From JALORV01 sp035429725 (GTDB lineage Bacteria; Pseudomonadota; Gammaproteobacteria; Burkholderiales; Burkholderiaceae_F): a stretch of 21,488 nt of DNA. The stretch is taken from assembly GCA_035429725.1 (NCBI GenBank), contig DAOMFI010000047.1, positions 1-21,488 on the forward strand, written 5' to 3'. Below are positions 6,789 through 14,763 of this stretch, piece after piece. Each line of letters begins with the position of its first letter. The stretch's first letter is position 1. The notes under the pieces were generated by a model. That model saw only the letters and a program-made list of their open reading frames with translations, was not told the origin of the DNA and ran no database searches. Position numbers and translations under genes: made by a program.

Positions 6789-8015
6789 ATGACTGCCTCC
6801 GGGTCCGCTGCACTCTCGCGCGTGCTGCAGCCGTCTGACCTGCGCGGCCTGACGCAGCTGGGTTTCGACGCCGTATTGGGCATCACCGATCTCGTCGAGG
6901 CAATGCATCACACGATTGCTTCCCGTGCCGGCATCGTTGGCAAGGCGCCGACGGGGCGCACTTCGGGCATCACGGGCTTTGTCTATGGCACGGTGCGCGG
7001 CTCGACGCGACTTTTCGGCCGCGGAGCCACTGCAGCGCTACGCGCTGTGACACCGGCGGCGGCGCCCGATGCGTCGACACCGGCGCGCGAGATGGCGCTC
7101 GCGGTGCTCAACGGCGTATGGGGTGACCACCTCGCGGCCAGCAACAATCCGCTCGCCATCGCAGGCTCGCTGCGGAGCGGCGGCCGGCCGCTGGCGCTCA
7201 GCCGCGATGAACTGGCCGCGCGCATTCCGCAGGCGACCGGCCAGCTGCTGGTGCTCGCGCATGGGCTATGCATGAACGACCTGCAATGGCTGCGCAACGG
7301 CCATGACCATGGTCAGGCACTGGCGCGCGACCTTGGATTCACACCGGTTTACCTGCACTACAACAGCGGGCGCCACGTTTCGGATAATGGACACGACTTC
7401 GCGGAGTTGCTCGAGCAGCTGCTCGCGCAGTGGCCGGTTCCGGTGCAAGAACTGGTGATCGTCGGCCACAGCATGGGCGGACTGGTGGCGCGCAGCGCGG
7501 TGTTCCAGGCTACGCAGCGCAGGCAAGCCTGGAGATCCACGCTGAGCAAGCTCGTCTTTCTCGGCACACCGCATCACGGCGCTGCACTCGAACGCGGCGG
7601 GCATCAGGTCGACATGCTGTTCGGCGTCAGCCCGTACGTCGCGCCGTTTGCGCGGCTCGGCAAGGCCCGCAGTGCGGGTATCACCGATCTGCGCTTCGGC
7701 AATCTGCAGACGGCCGACTGGTACGGTCGCGACCGCCATTCGCAGCGCCACGACGATCGCCGGCCGACGCCGCTGCCCGCGGGTGTTGACTGCTTCATCG
7801 TCGCTGCGACGAAGGCCGCAAAGGTCGGCGGGCTGCACAGTCGCGTCGTCGGCGACGGCTTGGTCCCGCTTGCGTCCGCGCTTGGCGAACATCGCGAAGC
7901 GAGGCTCACGCTGCAGGTGCCGAAGCATCACACGCGGATCGTGACGGCGGCCGATCACTGGGATCTGCTGAGCCGCGAAGACATCTACGCGCAATTGCGC
8001 GCTTGGCTTGCCTGA
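6789..8015 (+). CDS. alpha/beta hydrolase (lipase/esterase-like)
   Basis: A 408-residue protein with an N-terminal helical region (about 1-125) and a C-terminal alpha/beta-hydrolase domain from about 150. The nucleophile elbow is GHSMGG with S228, and LVLAHGL (154-160) forms the oxyanion-side strand. FLGTPHHGA (257-265) is the segment commonly seen in PGAP1/lipase-like hydrolases. The acid is probably D356 (GDGLVP) and the base H390 (AADHWDLL). The likely role is hydrolysis of an ester or lipid substrate; the substrate is unknown. There is no signal peptide. An AAGGAAG site at 6774-6780 precedes the ATG by 8 nt, which sets the start at 6789 rather than the longer frame from 6600. It converges with the fadD gene across a hairpin at 8032-8051. 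Confidence 0.88.
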   Translation: MTASGSAALSRVLQPSDLRGLTQLGFDAVLGITDLVEAMHHTIASRAGIVGKAPTGRTSGITGFVYGTVRGSTRLFGRGATAALRAVTPAAAPDASTPAREMALAVLNGVWGDHLAASNNPLAIAGSLRSGGRPLALSRDELAARIPQATGQLLVLAHGLCMNDLQWLRNGHDHGQALARDLGFTPVYLHYNSGRHVSDNGHDFAELLEQLLAQWPVPVQELVIVGHSMGGLVARSAVFQATQRRQAWRSTLSKLVFLGTPHHGAALERGGHQVDMLFGVSPYVAPFARLGKARSAGITDLRFGNLQTADWYGRDRHSQRHDDRRPTPLPAGVDCFIVAATKAAKVGGLHSRVVGDGLVPLASALGEHREARLTLQVPKHHTRIVTAADHWDLLSREDIYAQLRAWLA

Positions 8016-8031
8016 CGGCCGCAGCCTTCGT

Positions 8032-8051
8032 GGGGCGCTGCCCAGCGCCCC
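8032..8051. terminator. bidirectional stem-loop between convergent genes
   Basis: GGGGCGCTG (8032-8040) and CAGCGCCCC (8043-8051) are a perfect 9-bp stem. It lies 16 nt after the hydrolase stop and 21 nt from the fadD stop on the other strand, where a shared terminator would be expected. T-tracts are missing on both sides. Confidence 0.6.
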
Positions 8052-8072
8052 GCGCGTGATCACGAACGCGCC

Positions 8073-9743
8073 TCAGGCCGGCTGCAGCGTCCTCAGTTCG
8101 CGCCGCAGGATCTTGCCGATATTCGACTTCGGCAGCGGCTCGGTGCGGAACTCGACGAACTTCGGCACCTTGTAGCCGGTCAGGTGCTTCCTGCAGTGTT
8201 CCAGCAGTTCGCCTTCGCCGAGTGCCGGGTCCTTCTTCACGACGACGATCTTCACCGCCTCGCCCGAGCGTTCGTCCGGCGCCCCGATCGCGGCCACTTC
8301 CAGCACGCCGGGATGGAGCATGACGACGTCTTCAATTTCATTCGGGAACACCTTGAAGCCCGAGACGATGATCATGTCCTTCTTGCGATCGGTGATCTTG
8401 AAACGCCCCTGCGCGTCCATGAAGCCCATGTCGCCGGTGCGGAACCAGCCGTCCGAGGTGAAGACCTTGGTGGTTTCGTCGGGCCGCTGCCAGTAGCCTT
8501 TCATCACCTGCGGCCCGCGGATGCAGATTTCGCCGACCTCACCGATCGGCAGCGCGCGCCCATCGTCATCGAGGACGGCCGCCTCGGTCGAGGGAATGGG
8601 CAAGCCGATGTTGCCAGTCCAGTCCTTGATGTCGACCGGATTCGAGATCACCACCGGAGCCGTCTCGGTCAGTCCATAGCCTTCGACCAGCGGCGTTCCG
8701 GTCATCTGCTTCCACCGTTCCGCCACGGCGCGCTGAACCGCCATGCCGCCGGCCGACGTGACTTTCAGACGCTTCAGGTCCAGTTCGCCGAAGCCCGGCG
8801 CATTGAGCAGCGCGTTGTACAGCGTGTTGACGCCGATCATCGTCGTGAACGGCACCTTCTTCAGCGTCGCGATGAAAGCCGGGATGTCGCGCGGGTTCGT
8901 GATCAATTCAATGCGCGCCCCGATTTTCATGTAGACGAGATTGCAGGTCAGCGCGTAGACGTGATAGAGCGGCAGCGGAATCACCGCGACTTCCTCGCCA
9001 TCCAGCAGGTCGCGTGCGATCCAGGCCGAGACCTGCTGCACGTTGGCGACCATGTTGGCCTGCGTCAGCATCGCGCCTTTGGCCACACCGGTCGTGCCGC
9101 CGGTGTACTGGAGGAAGGCGATGTCTTCCGGTGCGATCGCGACATCCTCCAGTTCTTCGGAGCGGCCGGCGGCGAGTGCGTCGGTGAAGGAGACGGCCTT
9201 GGCCAGGTGCCACTCCGGCACCAGTTTCTTGACATGCTTGACGACCAGATTGGTCAGCATCCGCTTGAAGGCGGGGAAGAGATCGCCGATCTGTGTCGTG
9301 ATGACGGTCCTGATGCCAGTACGCGGCAACACTTCTTCCAGCGTGTGCGCGAAGTTTTCCAGCACAACGATCGCCGACGCGCCGGAGTCCGTCAGCTGAT
9401 GCTCCAGTTCACGCGCCGTATAAAGAGGGTTAGTGTTCACTACCACGACCCCTGCGCGCTGTGCGCCGAAGAGTGCAATGGGGTACTGCAGCAGGTTCGG
9501 CAACATGATCGCCAGACGTTCGCCCTTCTTCAGGCCCGCGACCTTCTGCAGGTAAGCGCCGAAATCACGGGAAAGCTGGTCGAGTTCGCGGTAGGTGATC
9601 GTGACGCCCAGGTTTCCGTAGGCCGGCCGGTCAGCAAACCGCGCACACGCATCGGCCAGGATCTCCTTCAACGACCGGTAAGCCCGATATTCCGCTTCGG
9701 CCGGAATGCCCTGCGGATACTGCTGCAGCCAGACCTTGTCCAT
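8073..9743 (-). CDS. fadD: long-chain-fatty-acid--CoA ligase
   Basis: A 556-residue ANL-family enzyme, close in length to E. coli FadD (561). It is expected to activate long-chain fatty acids as acyl-adenylates and transfer them to CoA at the inner membrane. The ATP-binding P-loop is YTGGTTGVAKG (213-223). Further core motifs are EGYGLTETAP (354-363), GWFRTGDMG (432-440) and KITDRKKDMIIVSGFKVFPNEIE (449-471, the FACS signature). The catalytic lysine is K544 in SNIGKILRREL. All motifs are intact. The ATG at 9743 has a GGGGA purine run upstream and the MDKVWLQQYP start usual for proteobacterial FadD. It stands alone, convergent with the alpha/beta hydrolase and divergent from the SRPBCC gene. 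Confidence 0.95.
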   Translation of the reverse strand: MDKVWLQQYPQGIPAEAEYRAYRSLKEILADACARFADRPAYGNLGVTITYRELDQLSRDFGAYLQKVAGLKKGERLAIMLPNLLQYPIALFGAQRAGVVVVNTNPLYTARELEHQLTDSGASAIVVLENFAHTLEEVLPRTGIRTVITTQIGDLFPAFKRMLTNLVVKHVKKLVPEWHLAKAVSFTDALAAGRSEELEDVAIAPEDIAFLQYTGGTTGVAKGAMLTQANMVANVQQVSAWIARDLLDGEEVAVIPLPLYHVYALTCNLVYMKIGARIELITNPRDIPAFIATLKKVPFTTMIGVNTLYNALLNAPGFGELDLKRLKVTSAGGMAVQRAVAERWKQMTGTPLVEGYGLTETAPVVISNPVDIKDWTGNIGLPIPSTEAAVLDDDGRALPIGEVGEICIRGPQVMKGYWQRPDETTKVFTSDGWFRTGDMGFMDAQGRFKITDRKKDMIIVSGFKVFPNEIEDVVMLHPGVLEVAAIGAPDERSGEAVKIVVVKKDPALGEGELLEHCRKHLTGYKVPKFVEFRTEPLPKSNIGKILRRELRTLQPA

Positions 9744-9878
9744 GACGTCCCCACTCTTCGTTCATCGTTCAGTTGTCATTTCTAGACCGGCCACCGTGAG
9801 TCGCGCTGCCTATCGTCAAGGCTCTGCTCGATCGCGTCGCTATGCTCGCCGCCTTCCTCCGCAATGGCAGGAGCCCCG

Positions 9879-10379
9879 ATGAACGCACCGACCTTGCGCT
9901 GGCCGCCGGCGACCGACGAGCCGCGGCTCGCGACGATCGAATCCTTCGTTCTGATCGGGCGGCCGGCGCAGGCGGTGTTCAATTTCGCCACCAACGCTTC
10001 GCTCTGGCATTACTGGCACCCTGCTACCGCTGCCGTTACAGCGACGCCGCCGCGACCGCTGACCGTGGGCGAACGGGTGACTGAGTCGATCCGGGCCGGC
10101 GGCCGCCGATTCGACGCGACGTGGACCGTACTCGCCTGCGAGCCGCCCTCACTGTGGGTCATCGCCACCGACACGCCGCAAGGCGACTCCCGCATCGTCT
10201 ATGAGCTGCGCAGCGACGGCGCTTCGCTGACGCGCTTCTTCCGCACGCTCGCGTATCGCTCGCACCGCTGGCCCTGGACGATGTTCGACCACAACCTGAC
10301 ACGCGCCGTGCTGCAGACCCAGTCCGAACGCGCACTGGCCAACCTGAAGCGTGTGCTCGAAGGCGGCAAGCTCGGCTGA
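9879..10379 (+). CDS. SRPBCC (START-like/polyketide cyclase 2) family protein
   Basis: A 166-residue single-domain protein. The pattern IESFVLIGRPAQAVFNFATN followed by 'LW.YWHPAT', a GERVTE turn and RVLEGG at the C-terminal helix is typical of the SRPBCC/polyketide_cyc2 fold. That fold forms a hydrophobic ligand pocket. No catalytic residues can be assigned, so a lipid- or aromatic-ligand binding role is inference. The start is set at the ATG 9879, because GCAGGAG (9867-9873) lies 5 nt before it. An ATG at 9864 would add five residues but has no ribosome site. The gene is close upstream of the polyene-like cluster, separated by 185 nt. Confidence 0.8.
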   Translation: MNAPTLRWPPATDEPRLATIESFVLIGRPAQAVFNFATNASLWHYWHPATAAVTATPPRPLTVGERVTESIRAGGRRFDATWTVLACEPPSLWVIATDTPQGDSRIVYELRSDGASLTRFFRTLAYRSHRWPWTMFDHNLTRAVLQTQSERALANLKRVLEGGKLG

Positions 10380-10526
10380 GGGGAGCGAGCCGGAGGCTTA
10401 CGGTATGCTGGCCGGCGGTTTCGGCGCTGCGCTGGCGACAGGGAAATGCCGACCCATGCGCCGTTTACTGTGTGGCCAGAAGGCAGGTCGAGATCCGGAT
10501 CGAATGCCCGCACCGGTGCTTATCAA

Positions 10527-10557
10527 TTGTTCCCGCCTGCCGACTTCAGTGAATTAT
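10527..10557 (+). promoter_or_regulatory. candidate promoter of the eleven-gene cluster
   Basis: An AT-rich island in otherwise GC-rich sequence lies just before the acyl carrier protein gene. TTGTTC (10527-10532) could serve as -35. AATTAT (10552-10557) could serve as -10, with a longer than ideal 19-nt spacing. The implied start would fall at or next to the ATG at 10565, giving a leaderless or nearly leaderless transcript. No Shine-Dalgarno is visible in front of that ATG. The rest of the 10380-10564 gap holds nothing recognisable. Confidence 0.35.
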
Positions 10558-10564
10558 TGCCTTG

Positions 10565-10861
10565 ATGACCAGTAACGCCATTCCGCATCCCGCCCCGGCG
10601 GCCAACCCGGAGCTCGCGCAGGAAATCGCCCGGGAGATCGTCCTTGCGCTCAACCTCGAGGTCGCGCCCGCGGAGATCGACCCCAAGGCCCCGCTCTACG
10701 GGGAGGGGCTCGGGCTTGATTCAATCGACATCCTCGAAGTCGCGCTGCTGGTGTCGCGGAAGTACGGCTTCCAGTTGCGGGCCAACGACGAAGGCAACGT
10801 GCGGATCTTTGCTTCGCTCGAGAGCCTCGCCGGGCACGTCGCCGCACACCGCACCAAGTGA
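10565..10861 (+). CDS. acyl carrier protein
   Basis: A 98-residue carrier protein that holds the growing acyl chain on a phosphopantetheine arm. The attachment motif GLDSIDILE gives S53, and EIDPKAPLYGEGLGLDSID is the standard ACP approach. The N-terminal extension (about 15 residues, Ala/Pro-rich) is short. The length fits the ACPs of aryl-polyene-type clusters. The ATG at 10565 is used; a TTG one codon upstream is also possible. It is the first gene of the cluster and overlaps the membrane gene by 4 nt (GTGA, 10858-10861). Only one ACP is visible, whereas many aryl polyene clusters have two. Confidence 0.93.
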   Translation: MTSNAIPHPAPAANPELAQEIAREIVLALNLEVAPAEIDPKAPLYGEGLGLDSIDILEVALLVSRKYGFQLRANDEGNVRIFASLESLAGHVAAHRTK

Positions 10862-11532
10862 TCACGCAGCGAGCTGCGCTGGCGGCCGCGTTGGCAGGTG
10901 CCGCAGCGTGCCTCGCGTTGGCCTACCTGAGTTCCACCGGCCGACTTCCGCCACTGCTCTCCGTCGGCATCTCGCTCGCTGCGCCCCTTTTCGGCGCGGT
11001 TGTGTTGTCCTGGCGGACACGGTTGCGCGGGCTGGTGCTGTTCGTCGCCATCGCGCTCGCCGTCATCGCCGCGCTGCATCTCGACGAACTCGCGCAGCGT
11101 GTCTCGGCGCTCTGGTTCATCCAGCATGCCGGAGCACATGCCTTCCTCGCGATCGTCTTCGGCCGCACGCTGTTGCCCGGTGAAATCCCGCTTGCAACGC
11201 GCATCGCGCACGTGGTGTTGCCGTCGATGCCGCCCGAGGTTGTCCGCTACTCGCGCGGCGTCACCGTGGCCTGGACGATCTACTTCATCGCGATGGCGGC
11301 GCTTTCGGTCCTGCTCTACTTTGGCGCCAGCACGGCGACGTGGTCGGCCTTCGCCACGTTCGTGTCGGGACCGCTGGTGGCCGTGATGTTCGCGCTCGAA
11401 TTCGCGTTGCGCCGGCGCGTGCTGCCCGCCAGTCACTGCGCCTCGATTGCGGAGACGGTGGCCGGATTCCGCCAACTGATGCGTGCCCCGGCCGCGCCGC
11501 CGACAGCACCTGCCCGGCAGCCGCATGGGTAA
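10858..11532 (+). CDS. COG4648-type integral membrane protein
   Basis: A 224-residue, strongly hydrophobic protein with about six membrane segments, for example LAAALAGAAACLALAYL near the start and LVLFVAIALAVIAALHL (about 59-75). Conserved-looking features are LWFIQHAGAHAFLAIVFGRTL (84-104) and a VAWTIYFIAMAAL helix. This matches the uncharacterised COG4648 membrane family, which by established observation accompanies aryl-polyene and related type II polyketide/fatty-acid clusters between ACP and ligase genes. Its biochemical role is unknown. The start is GTG at 10858, overlapping the ACP stop. The end overlaps the ligase by 8 nt (11525-11532). Confidence 0.85.
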   Translation: MITQRAALAAALAGAAACLALAYLSSTGRLPPLLSVGISLAAPLFGAVVLSWRTRLRGLVLFVAIALAVIAALHLDELAQRVSALWFIQHAGAHAFLAIVFGRTLLPGEIPLATRIAHVVLPSMPPEVVRYSRGVTVAWTIYFIAMAALSVLLYFGASTATWSAFATFVSGPLVAVMFALEFALRRRVLPASHCASIAETVAGFRQLMRAPAAPPTAPARQPHG

Positions 11533-12925
11533 CTGGCACGCTGCCCTGTCCGGCGCGCCACGGCATGGCGAAGCATGGCCGCTGGTCGCGCACGATGACG
11601 GCGAACTCGACCGGGTGTTTGCCTGGCGCGCAGGCCAGCCGATCAGCGTCGCGCGTTTCCTGCGCGACGTTGCGGCAGTGGCCGCCGGGTTGCCGGACAC
11701 CGCGCACGTCCTGAACGCCTGTGGCGATCGGTATCTCTTTGCCGTCAGCCTCGCAGCCTGCATGCAGCGCGGCATCGTCACACTGCTGCCTCCCGCGCGG
11801 ACGCCGGGCGTCGTCGCACATCTGCGGAGCGATGCCACCGACCTCGTATTGCTGATCGACGGCGACGAGGAGACGGATTCGGCGATAGGGATTCCGGTGC
11901 ACAGGATCGAACCGGTCGCGCACGACGCATCAAGTGAGACGGCCAGGCTGTCGCGGCTGCCCGGAACACAGCTTGTCGCCCGCATGTACACCTCGGGATC
12001 CACCGGACAGCCCCTGCCGCAGCCCAAGTTCTGGGGCAGCCTGGTGCGTTGCGCGGCGGCGCAGGCCGAGCGGCTGGGTGAAGTCGTGCCTGCGAACATT
12101 GCGCTGCTCGGGACCGTGCCGGCACAGCACAGCTATGGGTTCGAGTCGACCGTGCTGCTCGCCTTCGCGGGCGGCGCGACGCTGGCGGCAGCGCGGCCCT
12201 TCTTTCCGGCGGACATCGCCACGGAACTAGACGTCCTGCCGCGACCGCGCGGTCTCGTGACGACACCGTTCCATCTGCGCACGGTCCTCGACGCCGGGCT
12301 GGCGCTGCCGCCCATCGATCTGCTTCTGTGTGCGACGGCTCCGCTGAGCCCCGCGCTGGCAAACGCTGCGGAGCAGGCGTTCGGCGCGCCGCTGATCGAA
12401 ATCTATGGCGCGACCGAGAGCGGGCAGCTGGCGACCCGGCGTACAACGCGCGAAGAGTGTTGGACGCCCTACCGCGGCGTCCGCGTGCTGCAGCACGATG
12501 GCCAGGCCTGGGCCGAGGGCGGACATGTGACGGTGCGCACGCCGCTTGCCGACCTCATCGAGCCCGCCGGCGAAGACCGCTTCGTGCTGCTCGGGCGCCA
12601 GGCCGACATGGTGAACATTGCCGGCAAGCGCAGCTCGCTCGCCTACCTGACGCAGGTGCTGCTGCGTGTACCCGGCGTGGTCGACGGCGCATTCTTCATT
12701 GCGGAGGAACCGGCCAACGACGGCGCCGTCGCACGGGTGGCCGCGGCCGTCGTCGCGCCGGGCCAGTCAGCGAGCGCGTTGCTGGCGGCACTGCGCGAAC
12801 ATCTTGACCCGGTGTTCCTGCCGCGCCCGCTGCTGCTGGTGCCTGCACTGCCGCGCCGTGACACGAGCAAACTGCCGGTGGCCGAGCTGCGTGCACTGCT
12901 GAGCACTGCCCGGCCGTCACGATGA
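11525..12925 (+). CDS. acyl-AMP ligase (ANL superfamily), ApeH-like
   Basis: A 466-residue ANL enzyme, shorter than FadD, expected to adenylate a starter carboxylic acid and load it on the ACP. The P-loop is YTSGSTGQPLPQPK (155-168), in which Q162 and P163 differ from the usual G(T)GxPKG core. The second core motif is EIYGATESG (292-300), then GRQADMVNIAGKR (357-369), with the catalytic lysine likely K449 in RRDTSKLPV. The N-terminal subdomain is short and weakly conserved, as in cluster-associated ligases. The ATG at 11525 is used because it lies 4-9 nt before the upstream gene's stop; no better start is seen. It overlaps the dehydratase by ATGA (12922-12925). The starter substrate cannot be told from the sequence. 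Confidence 0.88.
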   Translation: MGNWHAALSGAPRHGEAWPLVAHDDGELDRVFAWRAGQPISVARFLRDVAAVAAGLPDTAHVLNACGDRYLFAVSLAACMQRGIVTLLPPARTPGVVAHLRSDATDLVLLIDGDEETDSAIGIPVHRIEPVAHDASSETARLSRLPGTQLVARMYTSGSTGQPLPQPKFWGSLVRCAAAQAERLGEVVPANIALLGTVPAQHSYGFESTVLLAFAGGATLAAARPFFPADIATELDVLPRPRGLVTTPFHLRTVLDAGLALPPIDLLLCATAPLSPALANAAEQAFGAPLIEIYGATESGQLATRRTTREECWTPYRGVRVLQHDGQAWAEGGHVTVRTPLADLIEPAGEDRFVLLGRQADMVNIAGKRSSLAYLTQVLLRVPGVVDGAFFIAEEPANDGAVARVAAAVVAPGQSASALLAALREHLDPVFLPRPLLLVPALPRRDTSKLPVAELRALLSTARPSR

Positions 12926-13251
12926 GATCCGAGTCGCTTCGCATCCCGTTGCCGTTGCCGGCCGATCACCCGGCACTGGCCGGCCACTTTCCGGGGCATC
13001 CGATCTATCCCGGCGTCGTGCTGCTCGATGCGGCGATCGGTGCGATCGAAGCGCACTTTGGAGCGCCGGTGCGCGGCCTGCCGGTGGCCAAGTTCCTCGC
13101 GCCGGTGCGTCCGGGCACGGCGCTGATGCTGCAGGCAGAGCGCGGCCACAGCGACGTGCGCTTCGAGCTCGCCACCGCCGACGGCGTGCGCGTTGCAACG
13201 GGCAGCGCCGTGCTGCAGGCCGAAGACGGCCCGCCGCGAGGGCACCCGTGA
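12922..13251 (+). CDS. 3-hydroxyacyl-ACP dehydratase, FabZ/ApeI-like hot-dog
   Basis: A 109-residue single hot-dog-fold protein predicted to dehydrate 3-hydroxyacyl-ACP to the trans-2-enoyl-ACP. The motif GHFPGHPIYPGVVLLDA (21-37) is the FabZ signature, with the catalytic histidine at H22. The FabZ catalytic glutamate position is Asp here (D36 in VLLDAAI), as seen or expected in cluster-type dehydratases; whether activity is unchanged is not shown. It overlaps the ligase by 4 nt and the acyltransferase by 4 nt (GTGA, 13248-13251). Upstream part of a pair of dehydratases in the cluster, the other being at 19882. Confidence 0.88.
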   Translation: MRSESLRIPLPLPADHPALAGHFPGHPIYPGVVLLDAAIGAIEAHFGAPVRGLPVAKFLAPVRPGTALMLQAERGHSDVRFELATADGVRVATGSAVLQAEDGPPRGHP

Positions 13252-14180
13252 ACGCCTCGACGAACGCCGACTGGGCGCAGCGCGACGAACGCGGCAGCCG
13301 CGCGGCTCTCTCGCTGATGCGCTGGCTCTCGCTCGGCCTCGGGCGTTCAGTGTCGCGCCTCGTGCTGCCGTTCATCGCGCTTTACTTCCTGCTTGCTGCG
13401 CCAGCAGCGCGGCGCGCTTCGCGCGTCTATCTCACGCGCGCCCTCGATCGACCGGCCACGCTGATGGACGTGCTGCGCCACTTTCATGCATTTGCCGCGA
13501 CGGTTCACGACCGCGCGTTCCTGCTGAACGATCGCTTCGAACAGTTCGACATCGAAATCGAGTCCGCCGACGAGGTCGATCGCGCACTCGCCGCCGGGCC
13601 AGGCGCTTTCCTCGTCGGCGCACACTTCGGCAGCTTCGAAGTCCTGCGTGCGGTGACGCGCAGCGCCGCGGCCGGCGGCCGGCGCTACGACATCGCGATG
13701 GTGATGTACGAGGAGAACGCGAAGCGGATCAATGCCGCGCTCGCTGCGCTCAACCCGCGTGCAGCGCCGCGCATCATCGGCCTCGGCCGCCCCGAAGCCA
13801 TGCTGCAGGTCCAGCAGGCGCTCGACGAGGGGCAGCTGGTCGGCTTCCTCGCCGACCGCACGCTGGCGCAGCAGCCCACGCTCGCCGTGTCCTTTCTTGG
13901 CGCACCGGCGCCGTTCCCGCTCGGCGCCTTTCGCCTCGCGGCGCTGCTGCGGCGGCGCGTGCTGCTGATGCAGGGCATCTACCTCGGCGCCAACCGCTAT
14001 CGCGTGCGTTTTGCGCCGATCGCCGATTTCTCCGCGATGCCGGCGGGAGGGCGCGACGCGGCCGTGCAGGACGCCGTGCGCCGCTACGCCGCGGAACTCG
14101 AACAGGCGTGCCGCGCACACCCGTTCAACTGGTTCAACTTCTTCGACTTCTGGAAGGCCGACGGTGACACGCGTCACTAG
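13248..14180 (+). CDS. LpxL/HtrB-type lysophospholipid acyltransferase
   Basis: A 310-residue protein with an N-terminal hydrophobic region (about 36-55) and the LPLAT core. The catalytic pattern H-x4-E is GAHFGSFE with H126 and E131. GFLADRT (199-205) matches the second conserved block, and PFPLGAFRLA (223-232) and NWFNFFDFW (294-302) match the LpxL/COG4261 lauroyl-acyltransferase-like family. It probably transfers the finished acyl chain to a lipid or sugar acceptor at the inner membrane. The start is GTG (13248), four nt before the previous stop. In related clusters this enzyme is often fused to or next to a glycosyltransferase, but none is seen here. It overlaps the LolA-like gene by 17 nt. 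Confidence 0.87.
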   Translation: MNASTNADWAQRDERGSRAALSLMRWLSLGLGRSVSRLVLPFIALYFLLAAPAARRASRVYLTRALDRPATLMDVLRHFHAFAATVHDRAFLLNDRFEQFDIEIESADEVDRALAAGPGAFLVGAHFGSFEVLRAVTRSAAAGGRRYDIAMVMYEENAKRINAALAALNPRAAPRIIGLGRPEAMLQVQQALDEGQLVGFLADRTLAQQPTLAVSFLGAPAPFPLGAFRLAALLRRRVLLMQGIYLGANRYRVRFAPIADFSAMPAGGRDAAVQDAVRRYAAELEQACRAHPFNWFNFFDFWKADGDTRH

Positions 14181-14763
14181 TGCACTGGCAGGCGCACTGC
14201 TGGCGCTGGCGCCGCTCTGCGCGTCGGCACAGTGGTCGGTCGACGAACTGATGACCGCGCTCGCCACCCGCGGCAACGCCGATGCGACGTTCACCGAGCG
14301 CCGCTACGTGCCGGTGCTCGACGCACCCGTGGAGTCCTCCGGCACGCTGCGCTTCGTTGCGCCGGACCGGCTCGAGAAGCACACGCTGCAGCCGCGTGCG
14401 GAATCCCTGGTGCTCGCCGGCGACCAGCTGACGCTGCTGCAGGGCCCGCGCACGCGTCGCCTGGCGCTGACCGATCTGCCGGATGGCGGACTGGCGATCA
14501 ACAGTCTGCGCGGCACGATGGCCGGCAATCTCGCGTCGCTGCGCCGCGGCTGGAACGTCACTTTGATCGGCGAGCAACGCCTCTGGACTCTCAGCCTCAC
14601 GCCATTGTCGGCGGCGGTTGCGCAGTACATCGAGACGGTGCTGATCCAGGGCCAGCAGGACCAGATCGATCGCATCGAGATCCGGCAGGCCGACGGCGTG
14701 CGCTCGGTGATGCAGATCAAGCCTGCTCCGGCCGGTGGGTCAGCGCCCGACAAGCCACGATGA
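14164..14763 (+). CDS. LolA-like periplasmic lipid/lipoprotein carrier
   Basis: A 199-residue predicted periplasmic protein. A signal peptide is seen at about 1-22 (hydrophobic LAGALLALAPLC, then cut after CASA). The mature part has FTERRYVPVLDAPVESSGTLRF and a LEKHTLQPRAESLVL strand pattern, both typical of LolA-fold beta-rich lipid-binding proteins found next to MMPL exporters. It probably shuttles the lipid product through the periplasm. The start is GTG at 14164, inside the acyltransferase gene; it is chosen because it begins the signal peptide directly. It overlaps the MMPL gene by ATGA (14760-14763). Confidence 0.85.
   Translation: MTRVTSALAGALLALAPLCASAQWSVDELMTALATRGNADATFTERRYVPVLDAPVESSGTLRFVAPDRLEKHTLQPRAESLVLAGDQLTLLQGPRTRRLALTDLPDGGLAINSLRGTMAGNLASLRRGWNVTLIGEQRLWTLSLTPLSAAVAQYIETVLIQGQQDQIDRIEIRQADGVRSVMQIKPAPAGGSAPDKPR

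Noticed and set aside
7381..7390. GATAAT inside the hydrolase gene
   Set aside because: Inside a clear coding frame and not before any gene start; counted only as background.
8184..9785. Long plus-strand open frame opposite fadD
   Set aside because: His/Arg/Asp-rich shadow translation; the minus-strand frame carries all FadD motifs.
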